Positions 47,537-55,724 are shown, numbered from the stretch's first letter. The stretch: 64,000 bases of DNA from Butyricimonas sp. Marseille-P3923 (GCF_900184685.1 NZ_FXXL01000007.1:1178001-1242000); one strand, 5' to 3'. Notes: a model not told the origin generated them from the letters alone. Program-made: numbers and translations.

Positions 47537-47570
47537 GGTTTCGATCGATTGATACGCGAAGATACGATTT

Positions 47571-47720
47571 AGTTTATAAAGTTCATAAGGTTCATAAAGT
47601 TTATAAAGTTGCACGGACGCGAGGAACTTTATCCACGGCAGCCCGGGCTGCCGTTAGACACTGTCCGAAGGACGCCTTGTAAACCTTATAAACTTTATGA
47701 ACTTTACAAACTTTATGAAC
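47571..47720. repeat. AGTTTATA-type iterated-arm element, copy 2
   Basis: Left arm of four AGTTTATAA/GTTCATAA units, core with CCACGGCAGC-CCGG-GCTGCCG and TGTCCGAAGGACG, and right arm of inverted units (ACCTTATAA, ACTTTATGA, ACTTTACAA, ACTTTATGA). Separate GC-rich hairpin at 47725-47742. It lies between the thioredoxin-like gene start and the DUF6266-like gene stop. Confidence 0.75.
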
Positions 47721-47749
47721 TAGGGGGGCGCGCATGCGCCCCTCCTCTC

Positions 47750-48439
47750 TCACTCCTCACCCGGGGTCAAGTACTGTGACGTTGAGGTTTGTTTCCCGGA
47801 ACGGGTGGTCATGAAGGTGTAAATGGCGAGATTGTCGAGGTCGTACTCCTCGTCCAGTCCCGCCGAGGTGCTACTGTTCTCGTTACGCGAGCGTAGCGTC
47901 ACGAGCAGGCAATGCTCGTTCGTCTTGTCGAAGACGACCGCGTACCCCTTGTCGTCCGCGTAACAATCCGCCCCGTCAACCACGTTTGCCGTTTGGAAGA
48001 ATTGCAATTTCCGCGACTCCCTGACGAGCGTTACCCTCACCTTTCCCTTCAACAGCCTGCCTTTGGACACGAGCAGGCGGGAGAAATCGACCACCGTTTC
48101 GAACATCTCCTCGGGTTTCGCCTTCGGGTTGAAATCCCGTTCGGGATACCTCCGCGTCGCCGTCACGACATCCGACTTGTTGATTTTCAAGAATTTCGCG
48201 TTGCACTTCACTCCCTTGTTGTCCGGCGGGCAACTCACGCGCAACACCCGTTTCAGCGGTGATGCCAAGCGCCCCAGCGCGCCGAAACACGCGTCCTGCT
48301 TCATCACGTCTTCTTTTAACGACCCGTTCCACGCGGGCATCGATTTCACGGTCACGCCGCCGTTAGGTTTCTTCGAGAACAGGTTGGGTCCCACTTGCCC
48401 GGAAATACTCTTGCATAGATTCATTTTAGCGTCTGCCAT
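47750..48439 (-). CDS. DUF6266-like protein
   Basis: 229 residues from ATG 48439 (MADAKMNLCKSISGQVG); the frame from 48532 has no good start. The N-terminal SGQVG turn, a central VSKGRLLKG motif and a YTFMTTRSGKQTSTSQYL end fit the pattern I know from the Bacteroidota DUF6266 family. No signal peptide and no membrane span. Rich in Arg and Lys, with high GC. Divergent from a second protein with the same C-terminal pattern (48805-49485). Role unknown. Confidence 0.6.
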   Translation of the reverse strand: MADAKMNLCKSISGQVGPNLFSKKPNGGVTVKSMPAWNGSLKEDVMKQDACFGALGRLASPLKRVLRVSCPPDNKGVKCNAKFLKINKSDVVTATRRYPERDFNPKAKPEEMFETVVDFSRLLVSKGRLLKGKVRVTLVRESRKLQFFQTANVVDGADCYADDKGYAVVFDKTNEHCLLVTLRSRNENSSTSAGLDEEYDLDNLAIYTFMTTRSGKQTSTSQYLTPGEE

Positions 48440-48639
48440 AGTTTGTACGTTTTTAAAGGTTAATGTTTCAAGATGCCGCCACACGGTATCATTATCGTCA
48501 ACAAAGTTACGGTATAAGAAAAAGAAAATCAAGAAAAAACGAATTTTATTTTAATTTATTTTAACAATACAGCACGAGGGATACGCGAACAGGGCAACAA
48601 GCCCACGGGAAACGGGGAGCAGTCGGCGAGGAAACGGCG

Positions 48640-48711
48640 GAGTTATTCTGAACTTCTCCTGAAGTTCTCCTGCAGTTATTCTAACGAGGTTAGAATAACT
48701 GCAGGAGAACT
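48640..48711. repeat. Perfect 23-bp inverted repeat with tandem left-arm units
   Basis: AGTTCTCCTGCAGTTATTC TAAC (48663-48685), a three-base loop GAG, and the exact reverse complement (48689-48711). Left of it the units AGTTATTCTGAAC TTCTCCTG and AAGTTCTCCTG repeat the arm. It sits in the 365-base divergent gap between the two DUF6266-like genes, 94 bases before the rightward start. The rest of that gap (48440-48639 and 48712-48804) shows nothing I can name. Confidence 0.7.
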
Positions 48712-48804
48712 ATTGTTTAATTAAAAAAAAATTAGTAGTTTTACACGAAGATTGGTAGACGCTTACAACCGAATCAGAATGTAGTTGAATTAAAATCGAA
48801 GGTT

Positions 48805-49485
48805 ATGGACTTGAATTTTCCACCAATGGACGGTTCCCGTAAATGCTGGCGCGTGAACGGGATAACTTACTACTGGCGCAACGGGCAACTTATCTGCCGC
48901 ACGTCGAAGAACGAGAAACGAACTCCCCGGAAGGACGAGAACGGCGAAGAACTGCCCCTCCGCAGTCCCGCCCAAGAAAAGTCAAGCGAGGTATTCTCGG
49001 AATCTTTCTCGATGACGAAGGCTTATTTCCTCGCGCACGGGCACTTGCAAATCTGGGTGGTGGCACCGAAGACGAAACCCGGGCAATCGTCATGGGGGCT
49101 ACACCGCCACCTGAACAAGGCGGCGTACGTCCCCGACGAGGGCGTGCGCTATTTCAACTCTTACCGTTTCAGCCACGGGATTCTCGAGCTTCCGGATAAT
49201 TTCACCGTCCGGCGTGAAGGCTGGCACATTACCCTCGAGTGGGAGGACGACCGCAACCAACCCGCCGCTGCCGCCGGGGACCTACTGTTCGTGGGATATT
49301 TCCACGAGGGATATCCCCGCTCCCCGCTTCTCGTCCCGGTGACAGGCGCCACCCGCGGCAAGCAACGCGCGGAGTTCGACATCCCGCCCCTCGACCAGCC
49401 CGACGGCGGCGTGCTCCATCTCTACCCCTTCTTCGGGCGGGCGGACAAGAGCGCGTACGCGGGCAGTTATTACATGAGATGCTAG
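48805..49485 (+). CDS. DUF6266-like protein
   Basis: 226 residues. The centre has a helical region SPAQEKSSEVFSESFSMTKAY and HRHLNKAAYVPDEGVRYFNSY, and the C-terminus has the beta domain LLVPVTGATRGKQRAEFDIP ... LHLYPFFGRADKSAYAGSYY typical of the family. N-terminal WRVNGITYYWRNGQLICRT may be a variant entry. No signal peptide. Divergent from a second DUF6266-like gene. GC-rich; function unknown. Confidence 0.55.
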   Translation: MDLNFPPMDGSRKCWRVNGITYYWRNGQLICRTSKNEKRTPRKDENGEELPLRSPAQEKSSEVFSESFSMTKAYFLAHGHLQIWVVAPKTKPGQSSWGLHRHLNKAAYVPDEGVRYFNSYRFSHGILELPDNFTVRREGWHITLEWEDDRNQPAAAAGDLLFVGYFHEGYPRSPLLVPVTGATRGKQRAEFDIPPLDQPDGGVLHLYPFFGRADKSAYAGSYYMRC

Positions 49486-49510
49486 TGCCGTTCCCCGCGA
49501 GGGATATCGT

Positions 49511-49550
49511 GAATAAAAGAGGCCGCCCCGCGTCTTCCCGGAACGGCCTC
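49511..49550 (-). terminator. Intrinsic terminator for the leftward HTH gene
   Basis: On the minus strand GAGGCCG (49550-49544) pairs with CGGCCTC (49525-49519), followed by TTTTATTC. It stands 26 bases after the stop of the regulator gene at 49576. Also usable as a weak block from the other side. Confidence 0.7.
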
Positions 49551-49575
49551 AACCTTTAAGAAATCACACGCGCAC

Positions 49576-50535
49576 TTATAATGTATCTATAATTTTCCTT
49601 TGGTCGTTAAAGAAATTCATTCGCTGTATCTCACCGCTTTGTGAAACGAGAGTCGAATGTCTTTTCAACGAATGAATCCATTTTTTCTGGTAATTACATA
49701 CCTTCCCGTCGCGCGAGTCCATCGAGTTGATGGAATACACTCGCAGGAAACAAATCTGGAAACCGGTTTTCTCGACGTAACTGTACGTGGCTTCAAAATC
49801 AACGTTCGAGAGGTAAATTGACAGAAGGTTACCGTTATGGAAGGCTCCTTTTTCCGACAATAATTCCAGCTCGCGCAGAAGTTGATGCAACTCTTTCTTC
49901 ATGTTCGCGACATCGGTCGCAGACACGAGATTCAGCTCGGCGAAATACTTTATTTCCTTCACGAAGGAATTGAATACACTCTCGTCGAGGATAAAACAAG
50001 TCTTGTGCACCTGTCTTAAACTTTCCATGAGTTCTTTCCGCGTTTTCGCCAATTTCTCCGAAATCACCACGTCGGACAGCGAGGCGGGCGTTCTCAGTTT
50101 CTCGTTCTGGTACAGCCACCTGCTAATCCGGAATTTGGACAAATTCTCGTAAGGGGCGTAAAATGTATAAGGAATGGTATTCGACGCGGTTATCACCTCT
50201 GTCGTTGGATCCGCCTTGACGTACCTGAATAATTTATGGTAACGGGCAAGTATCTCGTGATAATTTTCCATCGGCTCCACGGAGTGCAACACGTTCAGGT
50301 CGAACATCGCCCCACTGGACATACTGTTACCGACAATCTTGTCTAACGATATGCCCATCTGGCTGGCGATGATCGCCACTTCGCTGAACGTGAAAGCAAC
50401 CTCCCCCCTTAATCTCCGGTAAATTGCCTCCTTACTCATGCACAATACCTCCATGAGGATGTTGGCGAGATTATTCTCTTTCGGGGTAATCTCGCGCATC
50501 GTGCTGATCAGTTCATCTACCACGGCATTTTTCAT
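49576..50535 (-). CDS. Helix-turn-helix regulator-like protein, paralogue A
   Basis: 319 residues. A helix-turn-helix near residues 27-60 (MSKEAIYRRLRGEVAFTFSE, MGISLDKIVG) opens the protein, followed by a long helical domain. The C-terminal half contains VDFEATYSYVE and SQSGEIQRMNFFNDQR. The same features occur in the paralogue at 51316-52284, so they are one family. I know no exact name; annotations of such proteins are usually hypothetical or BetR-like. It starts 14 bases before the HU gene stop, so HU and this gene are probably co-transcribed. Function inferred as DNA-binding control only. Confidence 0.65.
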   Translation of the reverse strand: MKNAVVDELISTMREITPKENNLANILMEVLCMSKEAIYRRLRGEVAFTFSEVAIIASQMGISLDKIVGNSMSSGAMFDLNVLHSVEPMENYHEILARYHKLFRYVKADPTTEVITASNTIPYTFYAPYENLSKFRISRWLYQNEKLRTPASLSDVVISEKLAKTRKELMESLRQVHKTCFILDESVFNSFVKEIKYFAELNLVSATDVANMKKELHQLLRELELLSEKGAFHNGNLLSIYLSNVDFEATYSYVEKTGFQICFLRVYSINSMDSRDGKVCNYQKKWIHSLKRHSTLVSQSGEIQRMNFFNDQRKIIDTL

Positions 50536-50549
50536 CGGGGTGCCGCTCC

Positions 50550-50813
50550 TTAGTCAAAAAAGTATTTACCGATGGAGAATTTAACCACTTTTTTCGCGGG
50601 AATGGTCATGTTTTGCTTGCTGTTCGGGTTGTAACCGTTACGGGCTTTGCGTTCCCTGATAGAGAAAGAACCCAGTTCCAACAAGGAAATCTTCTCCCCG
50701 TTCTTCAAAGATTCCGCCATTGTCCCGATTACCGCGTTTACAGCCTTAGCGGCTTCCACTTTGCTTGTCCCGTTTTTCTCCGCGACCTTCTCGATTAATT
50801 CACGTTTGTTCAT
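50550..50813 (-). CDS. HU-family DNA-binding protein
   Basis: 87 residues from ATG 50813 (MNKRELIEKVAEKNG); the longer frame from 50873 is not needed. The sequence has the HU/IHF signature GSFSIRERKARNGYNP, with the usual beta-arm. HU compacts DNA. Unlike the orthodox long Bacteroidota HU-like proteins, it is standard length. It is upstream of and codirectional with the HTH gene at 49576, and separated from the other paralogue by an AGTTTATA-type repeat. Confidence 0.95.
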   Translation of the reverse strand: MNKRELIEKVAEKNGTSKVEAAKAVNAVIGTMAESLKNGEKISLLELGSFSIRERKARNGYNPNSKQNMTIPAKKVVKFSIGKYFFD

Positions 50814-51161
50814 TGTCAATAGTTTTAATATTAATAAATAGAGTTTACCGGCGTGTATTACACGAAACCGCACCCGACGCGCGGGGCGTCAAGCACGATT
50901 CCGGGTATTATCTATAATTCTGTTTCATCGATACACACGCTTTTAAATGAATTTTGCCAAGATGACGTTCTGCCCACTTAGCAGTACAAAGATGAAAGAT
51001 TTTATTCAACAATCAGTGCTTATTACAGTGTATCAGCCATATGCGTTTTTTCTATTTCTGTATGGATTATCAAAAACAGACTTGAATAATGAAACAGATT
51101 CTCTATTTATTGTTAAACATTCCGTTATTCGTAACTACAACACGGGAAGATTCCCGCGTTG
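50814..51161. other. Non-coding stretch upstream of the HU gene
   Basis: About 350 bases with no credible gene. It should hold the HU promoter, but I see no clear TAnnTTTG element. A GC-rich patch near 50877-50892 (ACGCGCGGGGCG) is the only local feature. The AGTTTATA-type repeat starts at 51162. Confidence 0.4.
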
Positions 51162-51315
51162 GGTTTATAAAGTTTTTAAGGTTCATAAAGTTCATAAGGT
51201 GTATAAAACGTCCTTCGGACAAAATCAAAACGGCAGCTTACGCTGCCGTTAATATAGTACCCCACTGGAGGCCATAACTTTATAAACCTTATAAACTTTA
51301 CGAACTTTATAAACT
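51162..51315. repeat. AGTTTATA-type iterated-arm element, copy 3 (core inverted)
   Basis: Left arm units GTTTATAA, AGTTTTTAAG, GTTCATAA, AGTTCATAA; core in the opposite orientation (CGTCCTTCGGAC ... CGGCAGCTTACGCTGCCG); right arm ACTTTATAAACC, TTATAAACTTTA, CGAACTTTATAAACT. It ends one base before the stop codon of the HTH gene. Confidence 0.75.
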
Positions 51316-52284
51316 CTATTCGCACAACCCATTGACGATTTCCCGCTGGTCTTTAAAGAATTTACTCCGTTGGATTTCCCCGCTTTGAGAGATCAGCACA
51401 GAGTATTTCCGCAAGGAATCAACCCACTCTTTCACGTTACGGAACACGTTCTCGTCGTGTGAAGTGATGGAGTTGATGGCGAACAGCCGGATGAGGCTCA
51501 ACTTGTAGGAGGAAGTCGCTATATAACTATATGTCGCCTCGAAGTTAATGTTGGCTATATATATAGATACCTCTTTCCCGCTCTTGAACGCCCCTCGAAC
51601 GGCTATCTCTTCCAGCTCGTCGAGCAACTCGAGCAACTCTTTTTTCAATTTCCGCACGTACTCCGGTGAAATCAAGTTCGCGCGGGCGAAATACTTGATA
51701 TCGTTCACGAGGTAGAAAAAGATTTTGCAATCCCATATATACTCGGTATGATTGAACTCCTGCGACTCTCTCACGAAATCGCGCTGGCGGTCGAGCAGTT
51801 TGTCCACCAGCTTCAGTTCCTCGAAATGATGTTCGATATCAATCTTCTCGAACTGGTACAACCATTTGAACATGCGGAATTTCGACAGCAACTCGTATTT
51901 CAAGTAGAACGTCTGCGGGATAATATTCGACGCGGTGCAAAGCACCGAGGTCGGGTCATGCTTTATCTCTTGAAAAACCTTCACGTAATTGTCCACGATG
52001 GAATAATAAGTTTCCAACGGATCGGTATAATGTATGACGTTCAAGTCGAATATCGCGCTCATTCCTTTCTTGGAACCGACCAGCTTGTCCAACGACACGC
52101 CCATCTCGCGGGATATGATAGCAGCCTCTGACAAGGTGAAGGGGACTTCACCCCGCAACCTGCGGTAAACGGCTTCTTTACCGAGGTATAATTTATCTAT
52201 TAATGTATTTGCCAGATTAACCCCACGCGGGAGTTTTTCTTTCATGGCTTTAATTAATTCTTCATTGTAATCAAAAGTTGTCAT
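51316..52284 (-). CDS. Helix-turn-helix regulator-like protein, paralogue B
   Basis: 322 residues from ATG 52284 (MTTFDYNEEL). HTH near residues 30-65 (YLGKEAVYRRLRGEVPFTLSE, MGVSLDKLVG), helical middle part and C-terminal VNFEATYSYIATSS-like and SQSGEIQRSKFFKDQREIV motifs shared with paralogue A. A palindrome ACTCGT-TAT-ACGAGT lies 31 bases upstream and could be an autoregulatory site. No known name. The stop codon abuts the repeat element. Confidence 0.65.
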   Translation of the reverse strand: MTTFDYNEELIKAMKEKLPRGVNLANTLIDKLYLGKEAVYRRLRGEVPFTLSEAAIISREMGVSLDKLVGSKKGMSAIFDLNVIHYTDPLETYYSIVDNYVKVFQEIKHDPTSVLCTASNIIPQTFYLKYELLSKFRMFKWLYQFEKIDIEHHFEELKLVDKLLDRQRDFVRESQEFNHTEYIWDCKIFFYLVNDIKYFARANLISPEYVRKLKKELLELLDELEEIAVRGAFKSGKEVSIYIANINFEATYSYIATSSYKLSLIRLFAINSITSHDENVFRNVKEWVDSLRKYSVLISQSGEIQRSKFFKDQREIVNGLCE

Positions 52285-52314
52285 GATTTGAGTATTTATT
52301 AATACAACTATATT

Positions 52315-52329
52315 ACTCGTTATACGAGT
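52315..52329. promoter_or_regulatory. Palindrome upstream of HTH paralogue B
   Basis: ACTCGT-TAT-ACGAGT, a perfect 6-bp inverted repeat 31 bases before the start of the HTH gene. Size and position fit an operator, possibly for self-repression. Function not shown. Confidence 0.4.
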
Positions 52330-52485
52330 CTGTCGTTTCAATAGTTCCGAAAAGTGAAATTATTTGCCCGGCAATTTAATAAAAATATCGGAATACAAAT
52401 CAAAAAATGAACAAGAGTGCTTCAATAGAAACGCGTTAAATAACAAATACACGTTAAAGGTCACTAATTCTTGACGCGAGCGAGA

Positions 52486-52493
52486 TACTTTTG
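52486..52493 (+). promoter_or_regulatory. -7 element for the DUF3575/DUF3868 genes
   Basis: TACTTTTG matches TAnnTTTG exactly and lies 28 bases before the first ATG. No clear TTTG is seen 19-20 bases upstream, so the -33 box is weak or absent and activator dependence is possible. Confidence 0.5.
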
Positions 52494-52520
52494 TAATATC
52501 AAAAACAAAGTGAAAGGGTT

Positions 52521-53105
52521 ATGATGAGGAAAATGATTTTCGTGCTGGGTATGATCGCGCTTGTTTCGACAAGCAAGGTTAGCGGACAAGAGAGAGATTT
52601 CTACAACGCCCCGCTTTTCAGCGTGAAAACGAATGCCTTGTACTGGTTGACAACCACGCCCAACATGGGATTGGAAGTCGCGCTGGGGAAAAAGACAACT
52701 TTGGACCTGTCCGGTACGTATAACCCGTGGAGTTTTGGTGATAACAAAAAGATTAAACACTGGCTGGTACAACCGGAGTTCCGGTACTGGGGAGGCGAAC
52801 GTTTTAACGGGCACTTCTTCGGGGTTCACGGGCTCTACGGCAAGTTCAACGCGGGAGGAATCAAGATGTTGGGATTGGACAAATACCGTTACGAGGGCTC
52901 GTTTCACGGTGGAGGGATTTCATACGGTTATCAATGGATACTCGGGAAACGCCTGAACTTGGAAGCCACGCTCGGGATCGGGTACGCGAGATTCGAGTAC
53001 GACAAACACGAGTACCAGACCGGGGGCAAATTTATAAAAAAGGGTGAAAAAGATTATATAGGCCCGACGAAAGCTGGAATTAGTCTGGTGTACATTATAA
53101 AATAA
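52521..53105 (+). CDS. DUF3575 outer-membrane-like protein
   Basis: 194 residues. Signal peptide (MMRKMIFVLGMIALVSTSKVSG, cleavage near residue 22), then FSVKTNALYWLTTTPNMGLEVALG, the start motif of DUF3575, and beta-strand alternation consistent with an 8-strand barrel. In Bacteroidetes such proteins are encoded with DUF3868 proteins in Mfa/FimA-type fimbrial operons; here the DUF3868 gene follows 5 bases later but no fimbrillin gene is visible. Two ATG codons in tandem make the exact start uncertain by one codon. Confidence 0.8.
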   Translation: MMRKMIFVLGMIALVSTSKVSGQERDFYNAPLFSVKTNALYWLTTTPNMGLEVALGKKTTLDLSGTYNPWSFGDNKKIKHWLVQPEFRYWGGERFNGHFFGVHGLYGKFNAGGIKMLGLDKYRYEGSFHGGGISYGYQWILGKRLNLEATLGIGYARFEYDKHEYQTGGKFIKKGEKDYIGPTKAGISLVYIIK

Positions 53106-53110
53106 GAGTG

Positions 53111-54223
53111 ATGAGAAAAACGATCATATATAGTATAATTTTACTGACCGCGGGTCTGTTTTCAACGAGAGTGGAGGCACAGAGCAACGTCTACGTGGGC
53201 GAGATACGCGTCACGCAGAATCGTTTCGAACAGCGGGGTGACAGTGTTTTCATCGAAATGACAATCGACATGAACGGGTTACCCGTGGGCAACAACGAAG
53301 CCTTCACGCTAACCCCCGTGATCGAGAAAGGGACTGAAGTAGAAGAATTACCATCGGTAATCGTGAACGGGAAGCGTAGGTCTAAGGCGTATCAACGGTC
53401 ACTCTACTTCAATCGCGGGGCGAAACCTTTCCCCACGTACTCGGTAGTGGCGGCTAACAAGCGCACGCGGGAGAAAGTAAATTATAAAATAAGTGTTCTT
53501 TATCAAGCGTGGATGCAGGACGCGGCATTAAATTTGCACGAGAGTTTTTATGATGGAATAGATCAACGCTTGATATCGGTAAACTTGTTGGCGAAGGCAC
53601 TCAAGCCGGACGCTGCCCTGAAAGGGAAGGTGCAGATTGTCGCTCCCACTCCCCTTGCGCCCGAACCGGTAACGCGAACGACCCCGGTCGTGAAAGAGAA
53701 TACCGCGTCGCCAGCGAGGGTTGTTGAAGGCTCCGCCTATCTTGATTACCCGAGGAACCGGACAAATATTATCCCGGATTACAAGGATAATCGCGAGGAG
53801 CTTGCCAAGATCAAGGCTATGATTGACGAGATCACGAGCAACCCGGATCACGAGATAACGGGAATTTATCTCACGGGATACGCTTCCCCGGAGGGAACGT
53901 ACGCGCGAAACGAGCAACTGTCACGGGAACGCACGCTGGAATTGCGCGACTACCTGCTTGACAGGTACCCGATGCCAAGAAACCTCTACCACGCGGATTG
54001 GGTGGCGGAAGACTGGACAGGACTGAAAAAATTGATAACACAATTCGGGATGCCCGATAAAGATAGAGTTCTTTACATTATTAATAACGTCGATATTTTC
54101 GAGGGAAGAGAAAAACAACTCATGGATCTGGATCAAGGAGTGCCTTACAGGTACATGTTGAAAGAATTTTTCCCCCGATTACGACGAGTTGATTACAAAA
54201 TCACGTATCGAGTAATCAAATAA
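53111..54223 (+). CDS. DUF3868 protein with OmpA-like C-terminal domain
   Basis: 370 residues from ATG 53111; a GTG three bases earlier starts the longest frame. Signal peptide of about 25 residues, then a DUF3868 domain (VYVGEIRVTQNRFEQRGDSV) to about residue 195 and an OmpA-family peptidoglycan-binding-like end (IYLTGYASPEGTYARNEQLS, about 255-285). DUF3868 proteins are encoded near minor-fimbria loci in Bacteroidetes. A proline-rich stretch separates the domains. It likely anchors an envelope structure to peptidoglycan. Downstream are twin hairpins and a terminator, so this is a two-gene operon. Confidence 0.8.
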   Translation: MRKTIIYSIILLTAGLFSTRVEAQSNVYVGEIRVTQNRFEQRGDSVFIEMTIDMNGLPVGNNEAFTLTPVIEKGTEVEELPSVIVNGKRRSKAYQRSLYFNRGAKPFPTYSVVAANKRTREKVNYKISVLYQAWMQDAALNLHESFYDGIDQRLISVNLLAKALKPDAALKGKVQIVAPTPLAPEPVTRTTPVVKENTASPARVVEGSAYLDYPRNRTNIIPDYKDNREELAKIKAMIDEITSNPDHEITGIYLTGYASPEGTYARNEQLSRERTLELRDYLLDRYPMPRNLYHADWVAEDWTGLKKLITQFGMPDKDRVLYIINNVDIFEGREKQLMDLDQGVPYRYMLKEFFPRLRRVDYKITYRVIK

Positions 54224-54247
54224 AGCACTAGAGAATAAGATATTCCT

Positions 54248-54396
54248 GAATGCCCCCCGGTATAACAAACGCCGATCCCCACATACACCTCTTACCGGGG
54301 GCATTCTTCAAAAACATTATCAAGAGCTATCCTCGAATGCCTCCCGGTTGTAACAAACGCCGATCCTCACATACACCTTCTTGACCGGGGGCATTC
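54248..54396. repeat. Tandem pair of GAATGCC...GGCATTC hairpins with conserved loop
   Basis: Two tandem copies, 87 bases apart: GAATGCCCCCCGGT (54248-54261) with ACCGGGGGCATTC (54294-54306), and GAATGCCTCCCGGT (54335-54348) with ACCGGGGGCATTC (54384-54396). The loops share ACAAACGCCGATCC and CACATACACCT. A conserved loop is not expected for simple terminators and suggests a shared RNA or mobile feature. Confidence 0.65.
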
Positions 54397-54402
54397 TTTT
54401 CC

Positions 54403-54435
54403 AAGAGCCGATTTCTGATCGGCTCTTTTCTTTTG
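54403..54435 (+). terminator. Intrinsic terminator of the OmpA/DUF3575 operon
   Basis: Stem AAGAGCCGAT (54403-54412) / ATCGGCTCTT (54418-54427) with a five-base loop and TTCTTTTG after it. It lies 180 bases beyond the stop of the DUF3868 gene, downstream of the twin hairpins. Confidence 0.85.
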
Positions 54436-54576
54436 TCATGACAGTGTCCTGTTACTTTTTGTCATGCCGAATGACTCTTTGTCACTTTCTTTGACACTAA
54501 TAAAGTGTCCAGAAATTGGAACTTTTTCATGGCTGTTTAAGTTTAAATATACAAATGAATCTAAATCTTATAAGTT
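54436..54576. other. Short gap with iterated GTCA words and a small palindrome
   Basis: About 140 bases before the GlsB/YeaQ gene contain several GTCA/TGAC words and GACACT-AATAA-AGTGTC (54493-54509). No promoter or gene could be named. Confidence 0.4.
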
Positions 54577-54831
54577 ATGATGTTTATTTGGTATATTTTA
54601 ATCGGTATCGCGGCAGGATTTATCGCCGGGAAACTCGTCCGCGGAGGTGGACTGGGATTGTTTTTAAACCTGATCGTCGGGATTATCGGCGGAGTGCTGG
54701 GCGGCTGGCTCTTCGGGGTGATGGGCATCTGGACGACGGGTATCATCGGAAGCCTGATAACGGCAACCGTGGGAGCTATCGTGTTGCTGGCAGTGGTATC
54801 ATTGTTCAGCAATAAAAAAAGCAAAAGATGA
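54577..54831 (+). CDS. GlsB/YeaQ/YmgE-family stress-response membrane protein
   Basis: 84 residues with three hydrophobic spans, Gly-rich (IAAGFIAGKLVRGGGLGLFLN is the signature). Family members are small inner-membrane proteins linked to envelope or transglycosylase stress; exact function unknown. The last four bases of the gene overlap the ATG of the phospholipase gene (ATGA), indicating translational coupling. Confidence 0.93.
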   Translation: MMFIWYILIGIAAGFIAGKLVRGGGLGLFLNLIVGIIGGVLGGWLFGVMGIWTTGIIGSLITATVGAIVLLAVVSLFSNKKSKR

Positions 54832-55724
54832 TGAAAAGGCGGCGGCGTATTATTGTTCCGGTCTTCTTCTTTTGCTTGCTTTGCCCGGCAGTGCTGCAAG
54901 CGCAAACGGACGAGGAAAAAAAGATATTGCGGGAACGGGAGGAACTTGCCAAGAATAAAACCGGGGGTACGGTAGTTGTCAGCGAGAAGAGCGCGTTGGA
55001 GTTGTTCGACAACACTCCCAGTTTCGGCATATTCCGGGATAATTACTTCGTCTCGGGCATTCCCACCAACCACAAGATCGACAAGCACACGGCGGATGCC
55101 AAATTCCAGATCAGTATACGCCAACGCCTGACAAAAAGTATTCTCCCGTTCAAAACCTTCCTGTACCTGACCTACACGCAAAAGTCTTTCTGGGATATTT
55201 ACGCCAAATCGAGCCCTTTTCTGGATAATAATTTCAACCCGGGAATAAGCCTGAGCAAAGCATTGATCTATCGCGATCAATTGATGGGAATGGCGGTACT
55301 TTCATTCGAGCACGAGTCAAACGGGCGTGATTCTCTGGCTTCCCGGAGTTGGAACTATATCTCGTTGTCCGGCTCATGGTTTATCGATTACCGCTTCTCC
55401 GTGCAGATGAAAGTATGGGGCGGCTGGGTGGACAAAGAAGGAAACCCGGATTTACTGAAATACAAAGGATACGGCTTTGTCGCTTTCAACTACCAAAGTG
55501 CTAACGAACGACTGTGGTGCTCTGCCGTCATCAATCCCCGCCGACAGTTTATCAACATGAATACCACGTTGGAGATAAACTTCAAACCCAGCTTGAAAGC
55601 AAACGAATATTTGTTTATACAGTATTACAACGGTTACGCGGAGAACTTGCTGGAATACGACCGCTACGTGTCCATGGTGAGATTCGGGATCTGCATCAAA
55701 CCGGCTTTACGCAATTACTATTAG
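54828..55724 (+). CDS. pldA: Outer-membrane phospholipase A
   Basis: 298 residues. Signal peptide to about residue 25 (VFFFCLLCPAVLQAQ), then a 12-strand barrel. The catalytic triad is in place with the same spacing as in E. coli OMPLA: H162, S164 and N176 in FEHESNGRDSLASRSWNYIS; YTQKSFWDI and PFLDNNFNPG are also family motifs. It removes acyl chains from phospholipids in the outer leaflet of the outer membrane. It is the second gene of a two-gene unit with the YeaQ-like protein. Confidence 0.95.
   Translation: MMKRRRRIIVPVFFFCLLCPAVLQAQTDEEKKILREREELAKNKTGGTVVVSEKSALELFDNTPSFGIFRDNYFVSGIPTNHKIDKHTADAKFQISIRQRLTKSILPFKTFLYLTYTQKSFWDIYAKSSPFLDNNFNPGISLSKALIYRDQLMGMAVLSFEHESNGRDSLASRSWNYISLSGSWFIDYRFSVQMKVWGGWVDKEGNPDLLKYKGYGFVAFNYQSANERLWCSAVINPRRQFINMNTTLEINFKPSLKANEYLFIQYYNGYAENLLEYDRYVSMVRFGICIKPALRNYY

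Noticed and set aside
50874-50945. Possible riboswitch or tRNA upstream of HU
   Set aside because: No cloverleaf, aptamer core or conserved pairing could be identified in this GC-rich stretch.
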